Assembly (NCBI GenBank): GCA_006226375.1
Contig: SBHC01000008.1
Location: forward strand, 79,307-143,306
Direction: 5' to 3'
DNA length: 64,000 nt
From: Deltaproteobacteria bacterium
GTDB taxonomy: Bacteria; Myxococcota_C; UBA6777
Shown here: in pieces, positions 17,705 to 26,953 of the stretch
Layout of the letters: every line of letters begins with the position of its first letter
Position numbering within the stretch: position 1 is the stretch's first letter
Made by a program: the position numbers and the translations under genes
Notes under the pieces: generated by a model
Database searches by the model: none
Seen by the model: the letters and a program-made list of their open reading frames with translations, nothing else
What the model was told of the DNA's origin: nothing

Positions 17705-20434
17705 CTAGGAGAGGTACTTCTGCTTGGACTCATCTCGCAATGCTTCCAATTCGTTGTACTCAGCCACGGTAGGTGGCTTGCGAAGGAGGAACGCACAAGT
17801 CGCGAGGAAAGGATCGCAGATGAAGGAGAAGGTCTCTCCTTTGGGTCCAACACGACCGTCGTTGTTACGGGTGTTACTACCCCAAACCACGCGGATGTCA
17901 CGGACTTTCTCAACACCGTTGATCAGCTTGGCGCCTTCCACGTCGATGACTTCCTGGTTCCCCATGCAGAGACTGCAACCGGGCATTTCCCAACGGAAGT
18001 TAGCGGACTTGCGGGCATCGTAGGGGTCTTTCATGAAGTCCCAGAAGACAAGACCAGCGGACTCAACGGTCTCGCGGAGTTTGTCCACCAACCCACGCTC
18101 GCGGATTTCTTTCTCGATATCGACGGTCGGAGCCGAGTACCACATGCGGTCTCCACCGACTTTCTTGAACTTCTCGATGTAACCCATCACGGTGCACATG
18201 GAGTCCGTGAAGTGCTCGGTGCGGGAAACGCAAGAGAGAACCATGCCCTCTTCCACTTCTAAGTGAGCCTCGGTGGTTACGTTGGCGGGAACTTCGCTCA
18301 GACGCTTCACGTTGAGGTAGCTGTTACCGGGCTTGCCAGTTTTCGTCACACCGGGGAGGGTAACGAGGGGCTCGGGGCGCTCCAGATCAACTTCCAACTT
18401 GTAGTCGTACTCAGCGCCTTCGTCTTCCACCATGTTCACGGGGTTGTCAACCCAGGCTTGCAAGCGGTCGATGAGCTTTTGGATACCAACATCGCCACGC
18501 TCGGTGCCTTTGTAGCCTTCCCAGAACGCGATAAAGTCTTTGACTTCTTTGACCGCAACATCCGTGGGAGTGTACATCCACTGGCTGGCAGGGCCGTACT
18601 CACCCATGGCGTTCATGATTTCGAACTTCTGCTCGCTGTCCATCTCGTCCAGTCCGTAGATTTCCACGAACTTACCGTTCAAGATGTTCTTCTCGTCAAA
18701 CTTGTCAACGAGGCCTTCTTGGAGAAGCTTTTCGATCAGCGCAAGCTGAATGTCGCGAGGCTTAACCTTGCGCCAATCACCCTTGAACTCAACCCGAATG
18801 GACTTCGGAATGGTGTAGGGGATCTTGCCGAAGGCGCCAGCGGTTGCCACGAGCAAGGAGTCACCGGGAACAGCAGCGCCGAACACGTTTCGTCCGTGGG
18901 AGTCACCGATAACGATGAGCCATCCGAGGGCGCTCATTTTTTTCAGCCAGGAGTGGATAACACCGTCACCACGGTGGAGTCCGATACCTTCGCGGTCCTT
19001 AAAGAACTTGGGAAGGGTCTCAAAGTTCACCACATCGCTGGGCTTCGGGTGGGCGCTGGTGTGACAAAGAGTTTGCAACACGGGCGGAACAAACGTTTCA
19101 CAGGTCAACAGACGCAACGCCAGTCGTGTGATGGTACCCGTGGTGTCCTGGCTAGCCATGAGGTCAACATCGAACAGACCGGAGCTTCCGGGTGCGACGC
19201 CTTGCTCTTCGGGAAGACCCACTTTGGATCCGAACAGCTTCTGCATAGCTGTGTATTTGCCGTTCTCAGTTTTGAGGAGACCGGGGATGCCCCAGTCGTA
19301 CTCGGACAAACCGAGCTTTTCGCGGATAGCGCCAGTCAGGAGACGACCCGAGAGGAAGTTACTGGAACCGCCTGCTTTGTAGGTGATGCGCTCGACTTTG
19401 GTGAGGCCAAACTCAGCGAGAGTTTTGTTGTCACCGTCGGTCGATTCAATCTTACCGTCTTTGAGGTTTACGGTAACAATCTGTCCGGTTTCGAGGTTGT
19501 TGTAACCGTCGCCGATTTGCACGGGGATGGTTTCAATACCCAACAAGGCGTTGTAACCCTTGGCGTCGATGACGGGAGCTGCAACCAGACCGCCCCACCA
19601 GAAACCAGGCAAGGATTTCTTCATCTCACCGAACCAACGAACGGTGTTCCAAGCGCCGGTCGCGCGGGAAGAGCCAGCAAAAGCCTTCTTGGTAAAGACT
19701 GGCAAAATGGTCTTGCCAGGGTGCTTCTCTTTAAGCGCCAAGATTTCTTTGATGGCGTTGGGGTCAACCTTCTTCATCCAAGCCAAGCTATGGTATGCGA
19801 GGTCTTCACGGGTGTGAGCTTGGGTCGCGGGAGACAAGGGCTCGGTGTTTCCTTCGGGAACCATGCAAACCACAACTTCGAGGGAGTCGGGTACATCGCT
19901 TCCATTTTGGAACCACTCAGCCTCAGCCCAGCTATCAACCACTTCCTTCGCAAACTTGTTGTCGGAGGAGAGGTTGTACACGTCTTCCCAGGTGTGGTAA
20001 GCGAGAGCCATCGATTTCAGTTCGTTGGCTGCGCCTTGTGCCACTGCTTCGTTGCTGGACTTCAGCAGGTTGGTCAAGGAGACAATGGCTTTACCACCGC
20101 GCATACGTCCGAGAGCGCTGACAGCTTCCAGAGCCGAGTAACCCTGGATCGCGGAAGCGCCTGTGGCAGCAGCTTCGAGAGCTTGTGCCTTGACAGTAGC
20201 CGCTTCCGTAGCCGGGAAGATTCGGTTTTCAAACGCATCGGCCCAGAAATCCATGGCCTTATCGCTGCTGTCCTCATGAGAACCTTGCAGCACAGCCAAG
20301 ATAGCCTCAGCCGTCGCTGCGTCCTGAATGGGCTTTGGATCAATGCCCTGCCCGGAACACTCAAAAGCGTAGGGCAAATTCGCACGTTCTTCCACGTGCT
20401 GAATGTAGGCATCAAGAGTAGCTTGGTAATTTGA
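17705..20434 (-). CDS. acnB: Aconitate hydratase B (bifunctional 2-methylisocitrate dehydratase type)
   Basis: A ~909-residue [4Fe-4S] enzyme of the citric acid cycle (citrate/isocitrate interconversion). It has the AcnB order: an N-terminal HEAT-like helical domain with GKAIVSLTNLLKSS and FAKEVVDSWAEAEWF, the swivelling domain with AGSSRATGAWNTVRWFG, SQDTTGTITRLAL, CHTSAHPKPSDV, GDSHGRN, and the cluster region with SCVSRTEHF and PGCSLCMGNQ, giving three candidate Fe-S cysteines. Compared with E. coli AcnB, GDSHTR is GDSHGR and GSCMTN is LSCVSR, and the last domain has extra sequence between the first Cys and the CSLC pair, as in Bacteroidota-type AcnB. The ATG at 20434 has GGGGAG upstream; a longer frame exists but lacks support. 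Followed by a strong terminator. Confidence 0.9.
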   Translation of the reverse strand, partial: SNYQATLDAYIQHVEERANLPYAFECSGQGIDPKPIQDAATAEAILAVLQGSHEDSSDKAMDFWADAFENRIFPATEAATVKAQALEAAATGASAIQGYSALEAVSALGRMRGGKAIVSLTNLLKSSNEAVAQGAANELKSMALAYHTWEDVYNLSSDNKFAKEVVDSWAEAEWFQNGSDVPDSLEVVVCMVPEGNTEPLSPATQAHTREDLAYHSLAWMKKVDPNAIKEILALKEKHPGKTILPVFTKKAFAGSSRATGAWNTVRWFGEMKKSLPGFWWGGLVAAPVIDAKGYNALLGIETIPVQIGDGYNNLETGQIVTVNLKDGKIESTDGDNKTLAEFGLTKVERITYKAGGSSNFLSGRLLTGAIREKLGLSEYDWGIPGLLKTENGKYTAMQKLFGSKVGLPEEQGVAPGSSGLFDVDLMASQDTTGTITRLALRLLTCETFVPPVLQTLCHTSAHPKPSDVVNFETLPKFFKDREGIGLHRGDGVIHSWLKKMSALGWLIVIGDSHGRNVFGAAVPGDSLLVATAGAFGKIPYTIPKSIRVEFKGDWRKVKPRDIQLALIEKLLQEGLVDKFDEKNILNGKFVEIYGLDEMDSEQKFEIMNAMGEYGPASQWMYTPTDVAVKEVKDFIAFWEGYKGTERGDVGIQKLIDRLQAWVDNPVNMVEDEGAEYDYKLEVDLERPEPLVTLPGVTKTGKPGNSYLNVKRLSEVPANVTTEAHLEVEEGMVLSCVSRTEHFTDSMCTVMGYIEKFKKVGGDRMWYSAPTVDIEKEIRERGLVDKLRETVESAGLVFWDFMKDPYDARKSANFRWEMPGCSLCMGNQEVIDVEGAKLINGVEKVRDIRVVWGSNTRNNDGRVGPKGETFSFICDPFLATCAFLLRKPPTVAEYNELEALRDESKQKYLS

Positions 20435-20564
20435 CATGTGGCTCAACTCCCCATGTAGACAGAAGACCCTAATTGCATCATCCTTCAAAGAAGCAGTAGG
20501 GTACATGATAAGAAGGCTGCCAACATTGGCAGCGCTTTGCAGAAACCTAAAGATAGGGTATGTC

Positions 20565-20586
20565 TTGCAACCCCCTAGGGTGGCAA
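20565..20586. promoter_or_regulatory. Dyad upstream of acnB
   Basis: A 22-bp interrupted palindrome with arms TTGC-n-ACCC and GGGT-n-GCAA (16 of 22 positions symmetric) lies about 130 bp upstream of the acnB start. It is not followed by a T-run, so an operator is more likely than a terminator. No known regulator motif is recognised. Confidence 0.35.
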
Positions 20587-20735
20587 TTTGTTCCCGAATG
20601 GGTAGCCCATTCAGCGAGGGCTGTCAAGTTCCATCTGCGGCACCTGGAGAATGGAGGACCCTGGCACCGTTGCGTGAGAGAGACCACAATCCAAAACCAC
20701 CGCAGGGTCCCAAACGAATCCAAATGCACCCACGC

Positions 20736-20757
20736 CTTTGTCACATCGTGACACAAA
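20736..20757. promoter_or_regulatory. TGTCA-N5-TGACA dyad upstream of the DUF1772 gene
   Basis: Core TGTCA-N5-TGACA with flanking TT on the left and CAAA on the right, 75 bp before the DUF1772 start codon. The same element, with 18 of 22 bases identical, occurs at 32697-32718, about 70 bp before the PARP gene. The repeat of an unusual dyad at the same distance from two starts argues for a shared regulator, not yet identifiable. Confidence 0.45.
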
Positions 20758-20832
20758 AAGTCACGTCATACAGATGAACCCAAAGAATCCCTTCGTCTCT
20801 CCACCGACAATCGTTGTGAAAAAGGAAAGAAG

Positions 20833-21306
20833 ATGAACAAAAGTCGAGCCATAACCACCTCTGCAGTCATTACAACCTCTGCCTATCTAGGGTTTGTGCT
20901 ACTCATAGGCATCTCTTATTGTGTGTACTGGACATCCATGGAGCCTCTCGCCTTCATGAGAGACTTCAAGGAGAAGTTCCCCTTGTTCGTACCCGGTGCC
21001 GTCGCGACCATGATTCCTGCCACTGTCCTCACACTGCTCTTGGCCATCAATCGGAAAGAAGCTCCAGAAGCGAGGAGGGCCTGGATCGTTGCAGCTAGCG
21101 TCTTGTTGGCCGTGAATGCCATCACGATGGTGTACCACATCCCGGTCAACCTGGGCTTTATGAAAGAAAGTTACAAAGCCAGCGAAGTCGCAGGAAAGCT
21201 CCAATTGTGGGTCATACTTCATTGGGTCCGGGTTGTGCTTGCGCTGGTTGCCTCGGTCTATGCAGTGATCGCTTTTGAGAAGGAGGTTCTGCACACCCGA
21301 GGCTGA
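20833..21306 (+). CDS. DUF1772-family membrane protein (anthrone-oxygenase-like)
   Basis: A 157-residue integral membrane protein with four helices: residues ~11-33, ~55-75, ~87-107 and ~130-150. The pattern of the first helix, the polar loop with YWTSMEPLAFMRDFKEKF, the Arg-Arg-Ala-Trp at the third helix and the NAITMVYHIPVN motif with a conserved Asn/Pro are those of DUF1772 proteins, a family that includes anthrone oxygenases and many uncharacterised proteins. A GGAAAG site precedes the ATG. Transcribed alone, divergent from acnB, with the TGTCA-N5-TGACA dyad upstream. Confidence 0.75.
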   Translation: MNKSRAITTSAVITTSAYLGFVLLIGISYCVYWTSMEPLAFMRDFKEKFPLFVPGAVATMIPATVLTLLLAINRKEAPEARRAWIVAASVLLAVNAITMVYHIPVNLGFMKESYKASEVAGKLQLWVILHWVRVVLALVASVYAVIAFEKEVLHTRG

Positions 21307-21510
21307 ACCTCCTCTTGGTTCTTTGCTTCAGCTTCCCCTGCTCTCTTTCGCACACCTCCCAGCCCAACCAACGCAAGGAAAAAAGAAACATCCTTCTCCA
21401 ATCTGGTAACCGTTTCCTCTCTACCACATAGAATACATCAGAAGTGCAACACTCATGAACGGTCATGCCTAGCACCCACGCTATGGTTCGGCTAAGGGAG
21501 AACGAAACGA

Positions 21511-22335
21511 ATGCAGCGTCTTGTTTTGGGATGTCTATTGATTTGTAGTTTGAGCCTTTCTCAGTGGATGGTGGGTTGTGGAGGGTCTCCTGATGACAAC
21601 TCCAACACGAACACCACCACAAACTCCAATACGAATGCCAACGCCAATACGAATGGCAACCAAGCTGAGGAAAAGCCAACCAATGAACCTCAGGCCGGAC
21701 ATGACGCCGGAGCAACCAACAACGAGCCAAGCGCAGAGAGCAACGCTGACGTAGAGGCCCAACAAGAGAGAGCGGAAAACGAAGAACCAACCCAAGAAGA
21801 AGGCTCCGAAGAATCCATCGTTGAGCCAGATGGAAGAGATGCAGGAGCTGACGAGGAACCAGCGGGAGAAGCCGCAACACCCGAATGGCCTGCAGATGAC
21901 GAGCCTGCCGAAAAACCTGCCGAGGCAATGGCCGATCAACCCAGCGCACAGACCGACTCCTACAATGTAGACAGCAACGGTGTAGCTGTGCAGGGATACG
22001 ATGTGGTCGCCTACTTCTTGCTTCAGAAACCAACGCAAGGCGACGCGAAGTATGCTGTGCGGTGGAGCGGAGCGACCTGGCATTTTTCATCGGACCCACA
22101 CCGGCAACTCTTTCAGGCCAACCCTACAAAATACGCACCACAGTACGGAGGCTATTGTGCTTGGGCTGTGAGCCAAGGCTACCTGGCTTCGATTGACCCC
22201 ATTGCCTGGAAAGTAGTCAACCAAAAGTTGTATCTGAACTTCAGCCTGTCTGTGCAAAAGCAGTGGGAGCAAGACATCCCCAACAACATCGCCCAAGCGG
22301 ACAAGAACTGGCCTTCACTCCGCCCCAAACCCTAG
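21511..22335 (+). CDS. YHS-domain lipoprotein
   Basis: A 274-residue surface or periplasmic lipoprotein. The signal peptide ends in lipobox MVGC; then come an Asn/Thr repeat linker (residues ~27-50) and a long Glu/Pro/Ala-rich acidic stretch to ~150. The C-terminal ~110 residues are a YHS domain as found in secreted bacterial proteins: VAVQGYDVVAYF, AVRWSGATWHFSSDPHRQLFQANPTKYAPQYGGYCAWAVSQG, then AWKVVNQKLYLNFS and an N..D..W ending. The YHS core may bind a metal or small ligand; its partner is unknown. It sits alone before the convergent ATPase gene. Confidence 0.85.
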   Translation: MQRLVLGCLLICSLSLSQWMVGCGGSPDDNSNTNTTTNSNTNANANTNGNQAEEKPTNEPQAGHDAGATNNEPSAESNADVEAQQERAENEEPTQEEGSEESIVEPDGRDAGADEEPAGEAATPEWPADDEPAEKPAEAMADQPSAQTDSYNVDSNGVAVQGYDVVAYFLLQKPTQGDAKYAVRWSGATWHFSSDPHRQLFQANPTKYAPQYGGYCAWAVSQGYLASIDPIAWKVVNQKLYLNFSLSVQKQWEQDIPNNIAQADKNWPSLRPKP

Positions 22336-22413
22336 AGCACGAGACAACAGAGCCCATCCACCCTTGGCTCAAGACCTGCCCGCTCTTCTCTCGACCCAAC
22401 AAATGTCATCCAG

Positions 22414-25400
22414 TCATGACGTGACGACCACTCGAAGCCCATACGAAGGCAGGTTGTATCGACACAGCACGCCGGTTTCGATTTGACTTCTCAGGTGCTC
22501 AAAGACTTCTGGCATATCGGACTGCAAGCCTTTCAAGGCCCGACGAATAGCCTGCTTGACAGATGTTCGTGCACGCTCGGCCGCGGAAGCAGTGGGACGG
22601 CTTCGGCCACCCAGACCGGTAGCCAGGGCCAACTCTTCCGTGAGAAAGTCCAGCTCGGTTTGAAGCTTGTGGGTTCGTCCCAGATCATGATTCCTTTCGG
22701 CCTCGCTCAATTCTTCGTACAGCTCCTGCGCACGTTTGGCGTACTCTTTACGAGCCTTCTCATCCAACAATGGACCTGCATCCCCGTTCACTTGCTTGCG
22801 GTTTGGGCCACTCGTTAGCTCCAAAACATGGGTAGGCTCCCCTGCTCGCTCCACGAGCATCGCGATGTAAGACCAACCTTTGACGGCCTTAACTCGATGT
22901 TCTATCTCCCCTCTACGGAAGCACCACACATCACCCTCTCGGACCATCTCCACAACGATTTGTGCTGCTGTGTGAGAAGCAGTGGCAGGAGGCAGGTCGA
23001 AGCTCGTGGAATGGGAACGAGACACGTCGCCATGTTCTTGTTCGATCAGCGCAGCGATGCCTGGCGCACCCAGCCTTTCGCACAGCATGAGGGCGCGCTC
23101 TTTCGCAGCCTCGGCTTCCTCAGGTTGCCCCAGAAAACGGTGAAGTTTGGCCTCAAATCGAGCGGTTGGCCCAAAGGGGAGCATCGGACCACAACCGGCA
23201 TATCCCTCTGGATACTCTTGGAGGCAGTGGATCAACAGCCGGGCGTCTTCTTTCTGTTCACGCGCGATAGCGATGTCAGCCAGAATCGCCAAACCATGCA
23301 AGTGGCACCACCACGGAGTTCGTCGGAACTGAACCGCCTTCCAAACCCCGTACGCAGAATCCACTGCTTCATGTTCCCCTAACTTTAGCTGCAGCCAGAC
23401 TCCTTTCAGCAGGAGACCTGGATACTGGCTCCAATTGGCTGAGTGTTTCACCAAGACTGGTGTCCATTGTTTCAACAGCTCTGTGTGACCTTCCAGGGCA
23501 GCCCCATACGCACGACAAGCGTAGTTGAAATATTCGGTGTGTGGGTCACCGGCTTTCTTGCCCAATTGAAGAATCAGGTCGCCATCAATCTCATCAAACC
23601 GGCCTTCCAGTTGAAGCAAGATGCATCGCCGGAAGTATGCGTTGAGGTGGGCCTGCGGCGAACGTAGAACTTCAGCTGCACGTTCGTAGCGAAACAAAGC
23701 TTCCCTCGCTCCCACACCATCGCATTGTTCTAGAGCAATATTAAACTTCCAACGGGCAGCCTCCAGACGATGTTTGGGGTGGTCAAGTTGCGGTTGCAGG
23801 GCTTCCAAAGCAGCCAATCGCTTCACTCGAAAATCCAGCCTGTCGGCCCTCCAAAACCGCAAGGAAGCGACCAAGGCATCCGCAAGAACCTCCGCATCGC
23901 CAACCTTTTCGGCTTCCAACAATGACTCTTCCAGCATCGACTCAATGAAGTCTTGGTTGGGATCGTGATCCATCTCTTGCGTAGCCAAACGAGCCAACAA
24001 AGCGGAGCGAGTCTGATGGTCATCAGGCTTTAGGGTTTGGAGCGCTTTACGAAGCAAGCTTCGGGCCTTGTCATCTCCGTAGGCAAACGCTGCCATATCG
24101 GCGATGGCGCAAGCGAGGGCAGGCAAACGTGAGTCCATGTCCAAGCGAATCGCCGTTTGCAACGCTTCAAACGCAGCGTTCTTTTCTCCCGCAAGATGGA
24201 GGGCTTTGGCGCGGGCAACCAATGCGTCACATTTCTCTTCCCGCTTGGAAAGTGAGAGTGCGGCACGTTGGTAGAGATCAGCGGCAGCTTTGTAGGCATA
24301 CATCGACTCAGCTTCTGCACCCGCTGCCATGACAAGTTCCGAAGCCTGAGGATGTTGGGAAGCAATCGCATGCCTTGCGCGGGCTGCCAGTGAGGACAAA
24401 CCAACCGCATCCATGGCATCCAACAAAGCGCGATGACCTTCCGCCTTTTCCTCTTTGTTCATCTTCGAGATAAGGACTTCCGAGAAGAGCTGATGAGTCC
24501 ATGAATAGGTAGACTCCACCCGGCTGAACACCCCCTCAATCAGGGCAAGCTCCATGAGTTCATCCACTTCCAGAGGGTCCATCCCAAGCGACTCGGATAG
24601 AACCTTTACATCGAGGGGGTCTCGGAGCAAGGCCGCCCGGTTCAAGAGTGACAACAGGGCATCAGGAAACTGGCTCATACGCTCGAAGAGAACCGTTCGA
24701 ATCGAAGGGGGTAAAGCTCCCTTACTCAGGGAGCCATGAAGACCTCCTCGTAAGCTTGTTTGCATGATCCCTTCGACAAACAAGGGCAACCCCCCTGTTC
24801 GGTGATGCAGGAGATTGACCTCGTCCTCCTCCACGTCACGCTTCGCAAGGTGCGTTGCATAGGCCTTAACTTCCTCCCAAGTGAGCCCCGCCAAGGTGAA
24901 CTCTTCTGCGATTTGAATCAACCGAGCGAGCTCACGTTGGGCATCGGGTGACGTTCGCGTGTCGACCGTTCGCCGGGTCATGAGCAATAGAACGGGGAAC
25001 GAACGCCACTCGGGCTCCGCATGTGTTAACAATTCAACGGTGGAACGGTCTGCGGCGTGGATGTCATCAATAACAAGGAGAACGGGCTTCTCCATAGCCA
25101 CCCGTGACACAGATTGAATGATAGACTGGTACAAAGCAAAGATGCTGGGGGATGTGCTTTTCTCAGCAGGATCAAGCAACCCCGAGAGGACCTCTCTTTC
25201 AGGCAGAAACGCGTCAGGATGTTGAAAGGCTAACTTCCTCAATAACTGTGTGATCGGCCATAGAGCTGGGGCCTCCCCCACTTCCCATGTGCTCGCCCAG
25301 AAGTGCTCTTGTACCTGAAGTACTTCTCGAAGCAACCGGGTTTTCCCGACTCCAGGCGGACCTGCGACAGACACGTATCCACCTCGACCTTCGTCAAGGC

Positions 25401-25470
25401 TCGCAATGTGTTGGAGCAACCAAGAGCGTTCGGTGGAACGACCAACAAATCCAGATACACGATGACTCAC
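22414..25470 (-). CDS. AAA-16 ATPase with TPR-like middle and helical C-terminal tail (signal-transduction type)
   Basis: A 1018-residue protein. It opens with a conserved FVGRSTERSWLLQHI box and P-loop GPPGVGKTRLLREV (residue ~38), then Walker B VLLVIDDIHAADRSTVELL and sensor-like residues, i.e. a STAND/AAA-16 ATPase module of ~330 residues. The middle is alpha-helical and TPR-like (LYQRAALSLSKREEKCDALVARAKALHLAGEKNAAFEALQTAI and others). The C-terminal ~180 residues hold GWSYIAMLVERAGEPTHVLELTSG and a coiled-coil-like segment DEKARKEYAKRAQELYEELSEAERN followed by TASAAERARTSVKQAIRRAL; this tail is common in myxobacterial and actinobacterial ATPase regulators and replaces the LuxR helix-turn-helix of MalT-type proteins. 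Starts with GTG, supported by AAGGGGGA upstream. Likely a large sensor/scaffold; ligand unknown. Confidence 0.75.
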   Translation of the reverse strand: MSHRVSGFVGRSTERSWLLQHIASLDEGRGGYVSVAGPPGVGKTRLLREVLQVQEHFWASTWEVGEAPALWPITQLLRKLAFQHPDAFLPEREVLSGLLDPAEKSTSPSIFALYQSIIQSVSRVAMEKPVLLVIDDIHAADRSTVELLTHAEPEWRSFPVLLLMTRRTVDTRTSPDAQRELARLIQIAEEFTLAGLTWEEVKAYATHLAKRDVEEDEVNLLHHRTGGLPLFVEGIMQTSLRGGLHGSLSKGALPPSIRTVLFERMSQFPDALLSLLNRAALLRDPLDVKVLSESLGMDPLEVDELMELALIEGVFSRVESTYSWTHQLFSEVLISKMNKEEKAEGHRALLDAMDAVGLSSLAARARHAIASQHPQASELVMAAGAEAESMYAYKAAADLYQRAALSLSKREEKCDALVARAKALHLAGEKNAAFEALQTAIRLDMDSRLPALACAIADMAAFAYGDDKARSLLRKALQTLKPDDHQTRSALLARLATQEMDHDPNQDFIESMLEESLLEAEKVGDAEVLADALVASLRFWRADRLDFRVKRLAALEALQPQLDHPKHRLEAARWKFNIALEQCDGVGAREALFRYERAAEVLRSPQAHLNAYFRRCILLQLEGRFDEIDGDLILQLGKKAGDPHTEYFNYACRAYGAALEGHTELLKQWTPVLVKHSANWSQYPGLLLKGVWLQLKLGEHEAVDSAYGVWKAVQFRRTPWWCHLHGLAILADIAIAREQKEDARLLIHCLQEYPEGYAGCGPMLPFGPTARFEAKLHRFLGQPEEAEAAKERALMLCERLGAPGIAALIEQEHGDVSRSHSTSFDLPPATASHTAAQIVVEMVREGDVWCFRRGEIEHRVKAVKGWSYIAMLVERAGEPTHVLELTSGPNRKQVNGDAGPLLDEKARKEYAKRAQELYEELSEAERNHDLGRTHKLQTELDFLTEELALATGLGGRSRPTASAAERARTSVKQAIRRALKGLQSDMPEVFEHLRSQIETGVLCRYNLPSYGLRVVVTS

Positions 25471-25517
25471 GGATATAGAAGTCCCCCTTCGTATTCAAAA
25501 GCAATCGTTTGGGATTT

Positions 25518-25546
25518 AATGTATCGAACTGCAGAAGGTGAGTCAA
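25518..25546 (-). promoter_or_regulatory. Sigma-70-type promoter of the AAA ATPase gene
   Basis: Read on the minus strand: TTGACT (-35, plus-strand 25541-25546), a 17-base spacer, then TACATT (-10, plus-strand 25518-25523). It sits about 50 bp before the GTG start at 25470 and in the right direction. Spacing and both hexamers fit housekeeping consensus well. Confidence 0.55.
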
Positions 25547-25844
25547 TTTGGACAGTCATCGGAAATGTCAGAACCGAATCCAAAACAACCTTAGGAAACC
25601 TTCTCCAGATGGACGACTCCACGACGAGGAGGTCGAGAAACAGCCAGCAGCATCACGCTGGGTTTGGGGATCTCGCTTTTCAACACAGGTCGGTACCTCC
25701 TCCGATCCAACTCCCGAGCGGCGTACACGATAAACTGTGTTCCTTACAGAACAGCGAGGTGGAACCCAAGACAGAAATGGGGTCCACCCCCGAACTGTGC
25801 AGACTCAGAAGGCCGAGGTTTGCGGCCCAGCTCGGTCCAACGTT

Positions 25845-26204
25845 TTAACTTAATGGTCTCTGGCTCTGGGTACTCGTGTGATGCTCGCCGTCCACAGCCA
25901 GAAGTGTTGAGCCCGTCAGATGTGTTGCAATCTCACCGACAACATCCGAGCTGGTCTTCTTGTTTTTCATCACCTGCTGTGTAGCTTCGCCAGAAACAAC
26001 CACAACCCAATTGCCAAAGCCCAAGTTAATCCAAAATAGGTTGCCCAGCTTCTCAGCGCTATCGAGAATGAGGCGAGTTCCCACTTTGCTGATTGGCCGA
26101 AGATGCCCAACAAGAGGCCAAGCGCCTGGCGCAATGGGGATGCCTTCCAGCGTTTTTGGGCTGTGCATTTTCCGACGAGGGGTTGGGGAAGCGGGCTTGC
26201 TCAT
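25845..26204 (-). pseudogene. Truncated cytochrome P450 (N-terminal remnant)
   Basis: About 119 codons that match the N-terminal part of a bacterial cytochrome P450: a PPGAWPLVGHL-like start (here IAPGAWPLVGHLRPI), ILDSAEKLGNLFWINLGFGNWVVVVSGEATQQVMKN and TGSTLLAVDGEHHT, where intact proteins continue with 'R..R....FS' of the helix C region. Instead the frame runs into a foreign tail and a stop; the I-helix and the haem-binding Cys loop are absent and not found in other frames of the following 350 bp. A good ribosome binding site (AGAGGA) is kept. Probably a decayed gene, formerly controlled by the TetR regulator next door. Confidence 0.7.
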
Positions 26205-26344
26205 CAAACGGTCCTCTCTGTTCTTTCCAAGGAGATCTTGTTCTAACCTCTACAGGTATCCTCGTTACCGACCCACTCCAGGAACCTTTCAGTCCATTCC
26301 ATGGGGTGGCAACATCGATTCCCACCGAATGGATGGAGTTTTGC

Positions 26345-26953
26345 TCAAGTCTGGCCCTCATATTGCGGGCAAACCAGACCGTGTAGAAAGCAATGAATCA
26401 ACTCTCTCATAGATTGCATTGTATCCTCAGGCTTTCGGTCTGCCGAAAAAAAGATGGCCTCCACACCCTTTAACATCGCCAACAACGAGTGCGCCATCAA
26501 GCAACTCGACAAAGGCTTAAACATGCCCTGTTTCATCCCCTCATCGAGGATCTTGACCAACATTTTGATCTCCTGGTCGTAAAACTCCTGACGAAGTTCG
26601 ATCGCCCTTGGGATTAACTCACGGCCAGCACTTTGGGTAAGGGGGTACAACAACGCCAGCTCTTTGATGACCTCAAACCGGACAAGCAGAAACGACTCAA
26701 GCTTTTGTATTGGACTCTCGGCTTCCTCAACAGCTTTGTTGATGGAAGTCAGCAACAGACTGCTCTCTTCTCTTACAACCTCCGCAAGGATTTCATTCTT
26801 GTTTTTGAAATAATAGTAGAGAGCCTGCTTCGTAAAGCCGCACGCATCCGCGATATCTTGCAAGGTACATTTGCGGAACCCAAACCGAGAAAACTGCTCC
26901 CTGGCTTCCACTAAGATTTGAGCCTTCCTGCTTTCGCTTCCAGACTCTGGCAT
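26345..26953 (-). CDS. TetR-family transcriptional regulator
   Basis: A ~202-residue repressor-type protein. N-terminal helix-turn-helix: SRKAQILVEAREQFSRFGFRKCTLQDIADACGFTKQALYYYFKNKNEILAEVVREE, a typical TetR DNA-binding domain with the conserved LYYYFKNK. The C-terminal part is all helical and would hold the ligand pocket and dimer interface. The ATG at 26953 has TAGGAG upstream; the extra 12 in-frame codons are unlikely to be translated. Next to a truncated P450 gene 140 bp downstream on the same strand, so it may once have governed that gene and now has no obvious intact target here. Confidence 0.85.
   Translation of the reverse strand: MPESGSESRKAQILVEAREQFSRFGFRKCTLQDIADACGFTKQALYYYFKNKNEILAEVVREESSLLLTSINKAVEEAESPIQKLESFLLVRFEVIKELALLYPLTQSAGRELIPRAIELRQEFYDQEIKMLVKILDEGMKQGMFKPLSSCLMAHSLLAMLKGVEAIFFSADRKPEDTMQSMRELIHCFLHGLVCPQYEGQT

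Noticed and set aside
18263..20434. A 723-codon open frame on the plus strand over the acnB gene
   Set aside because: It is the antisense frame of a conserved enzyme gene. It arises from codon bias in acnB, has no recognisable domain and no ribosome binding site of its own.
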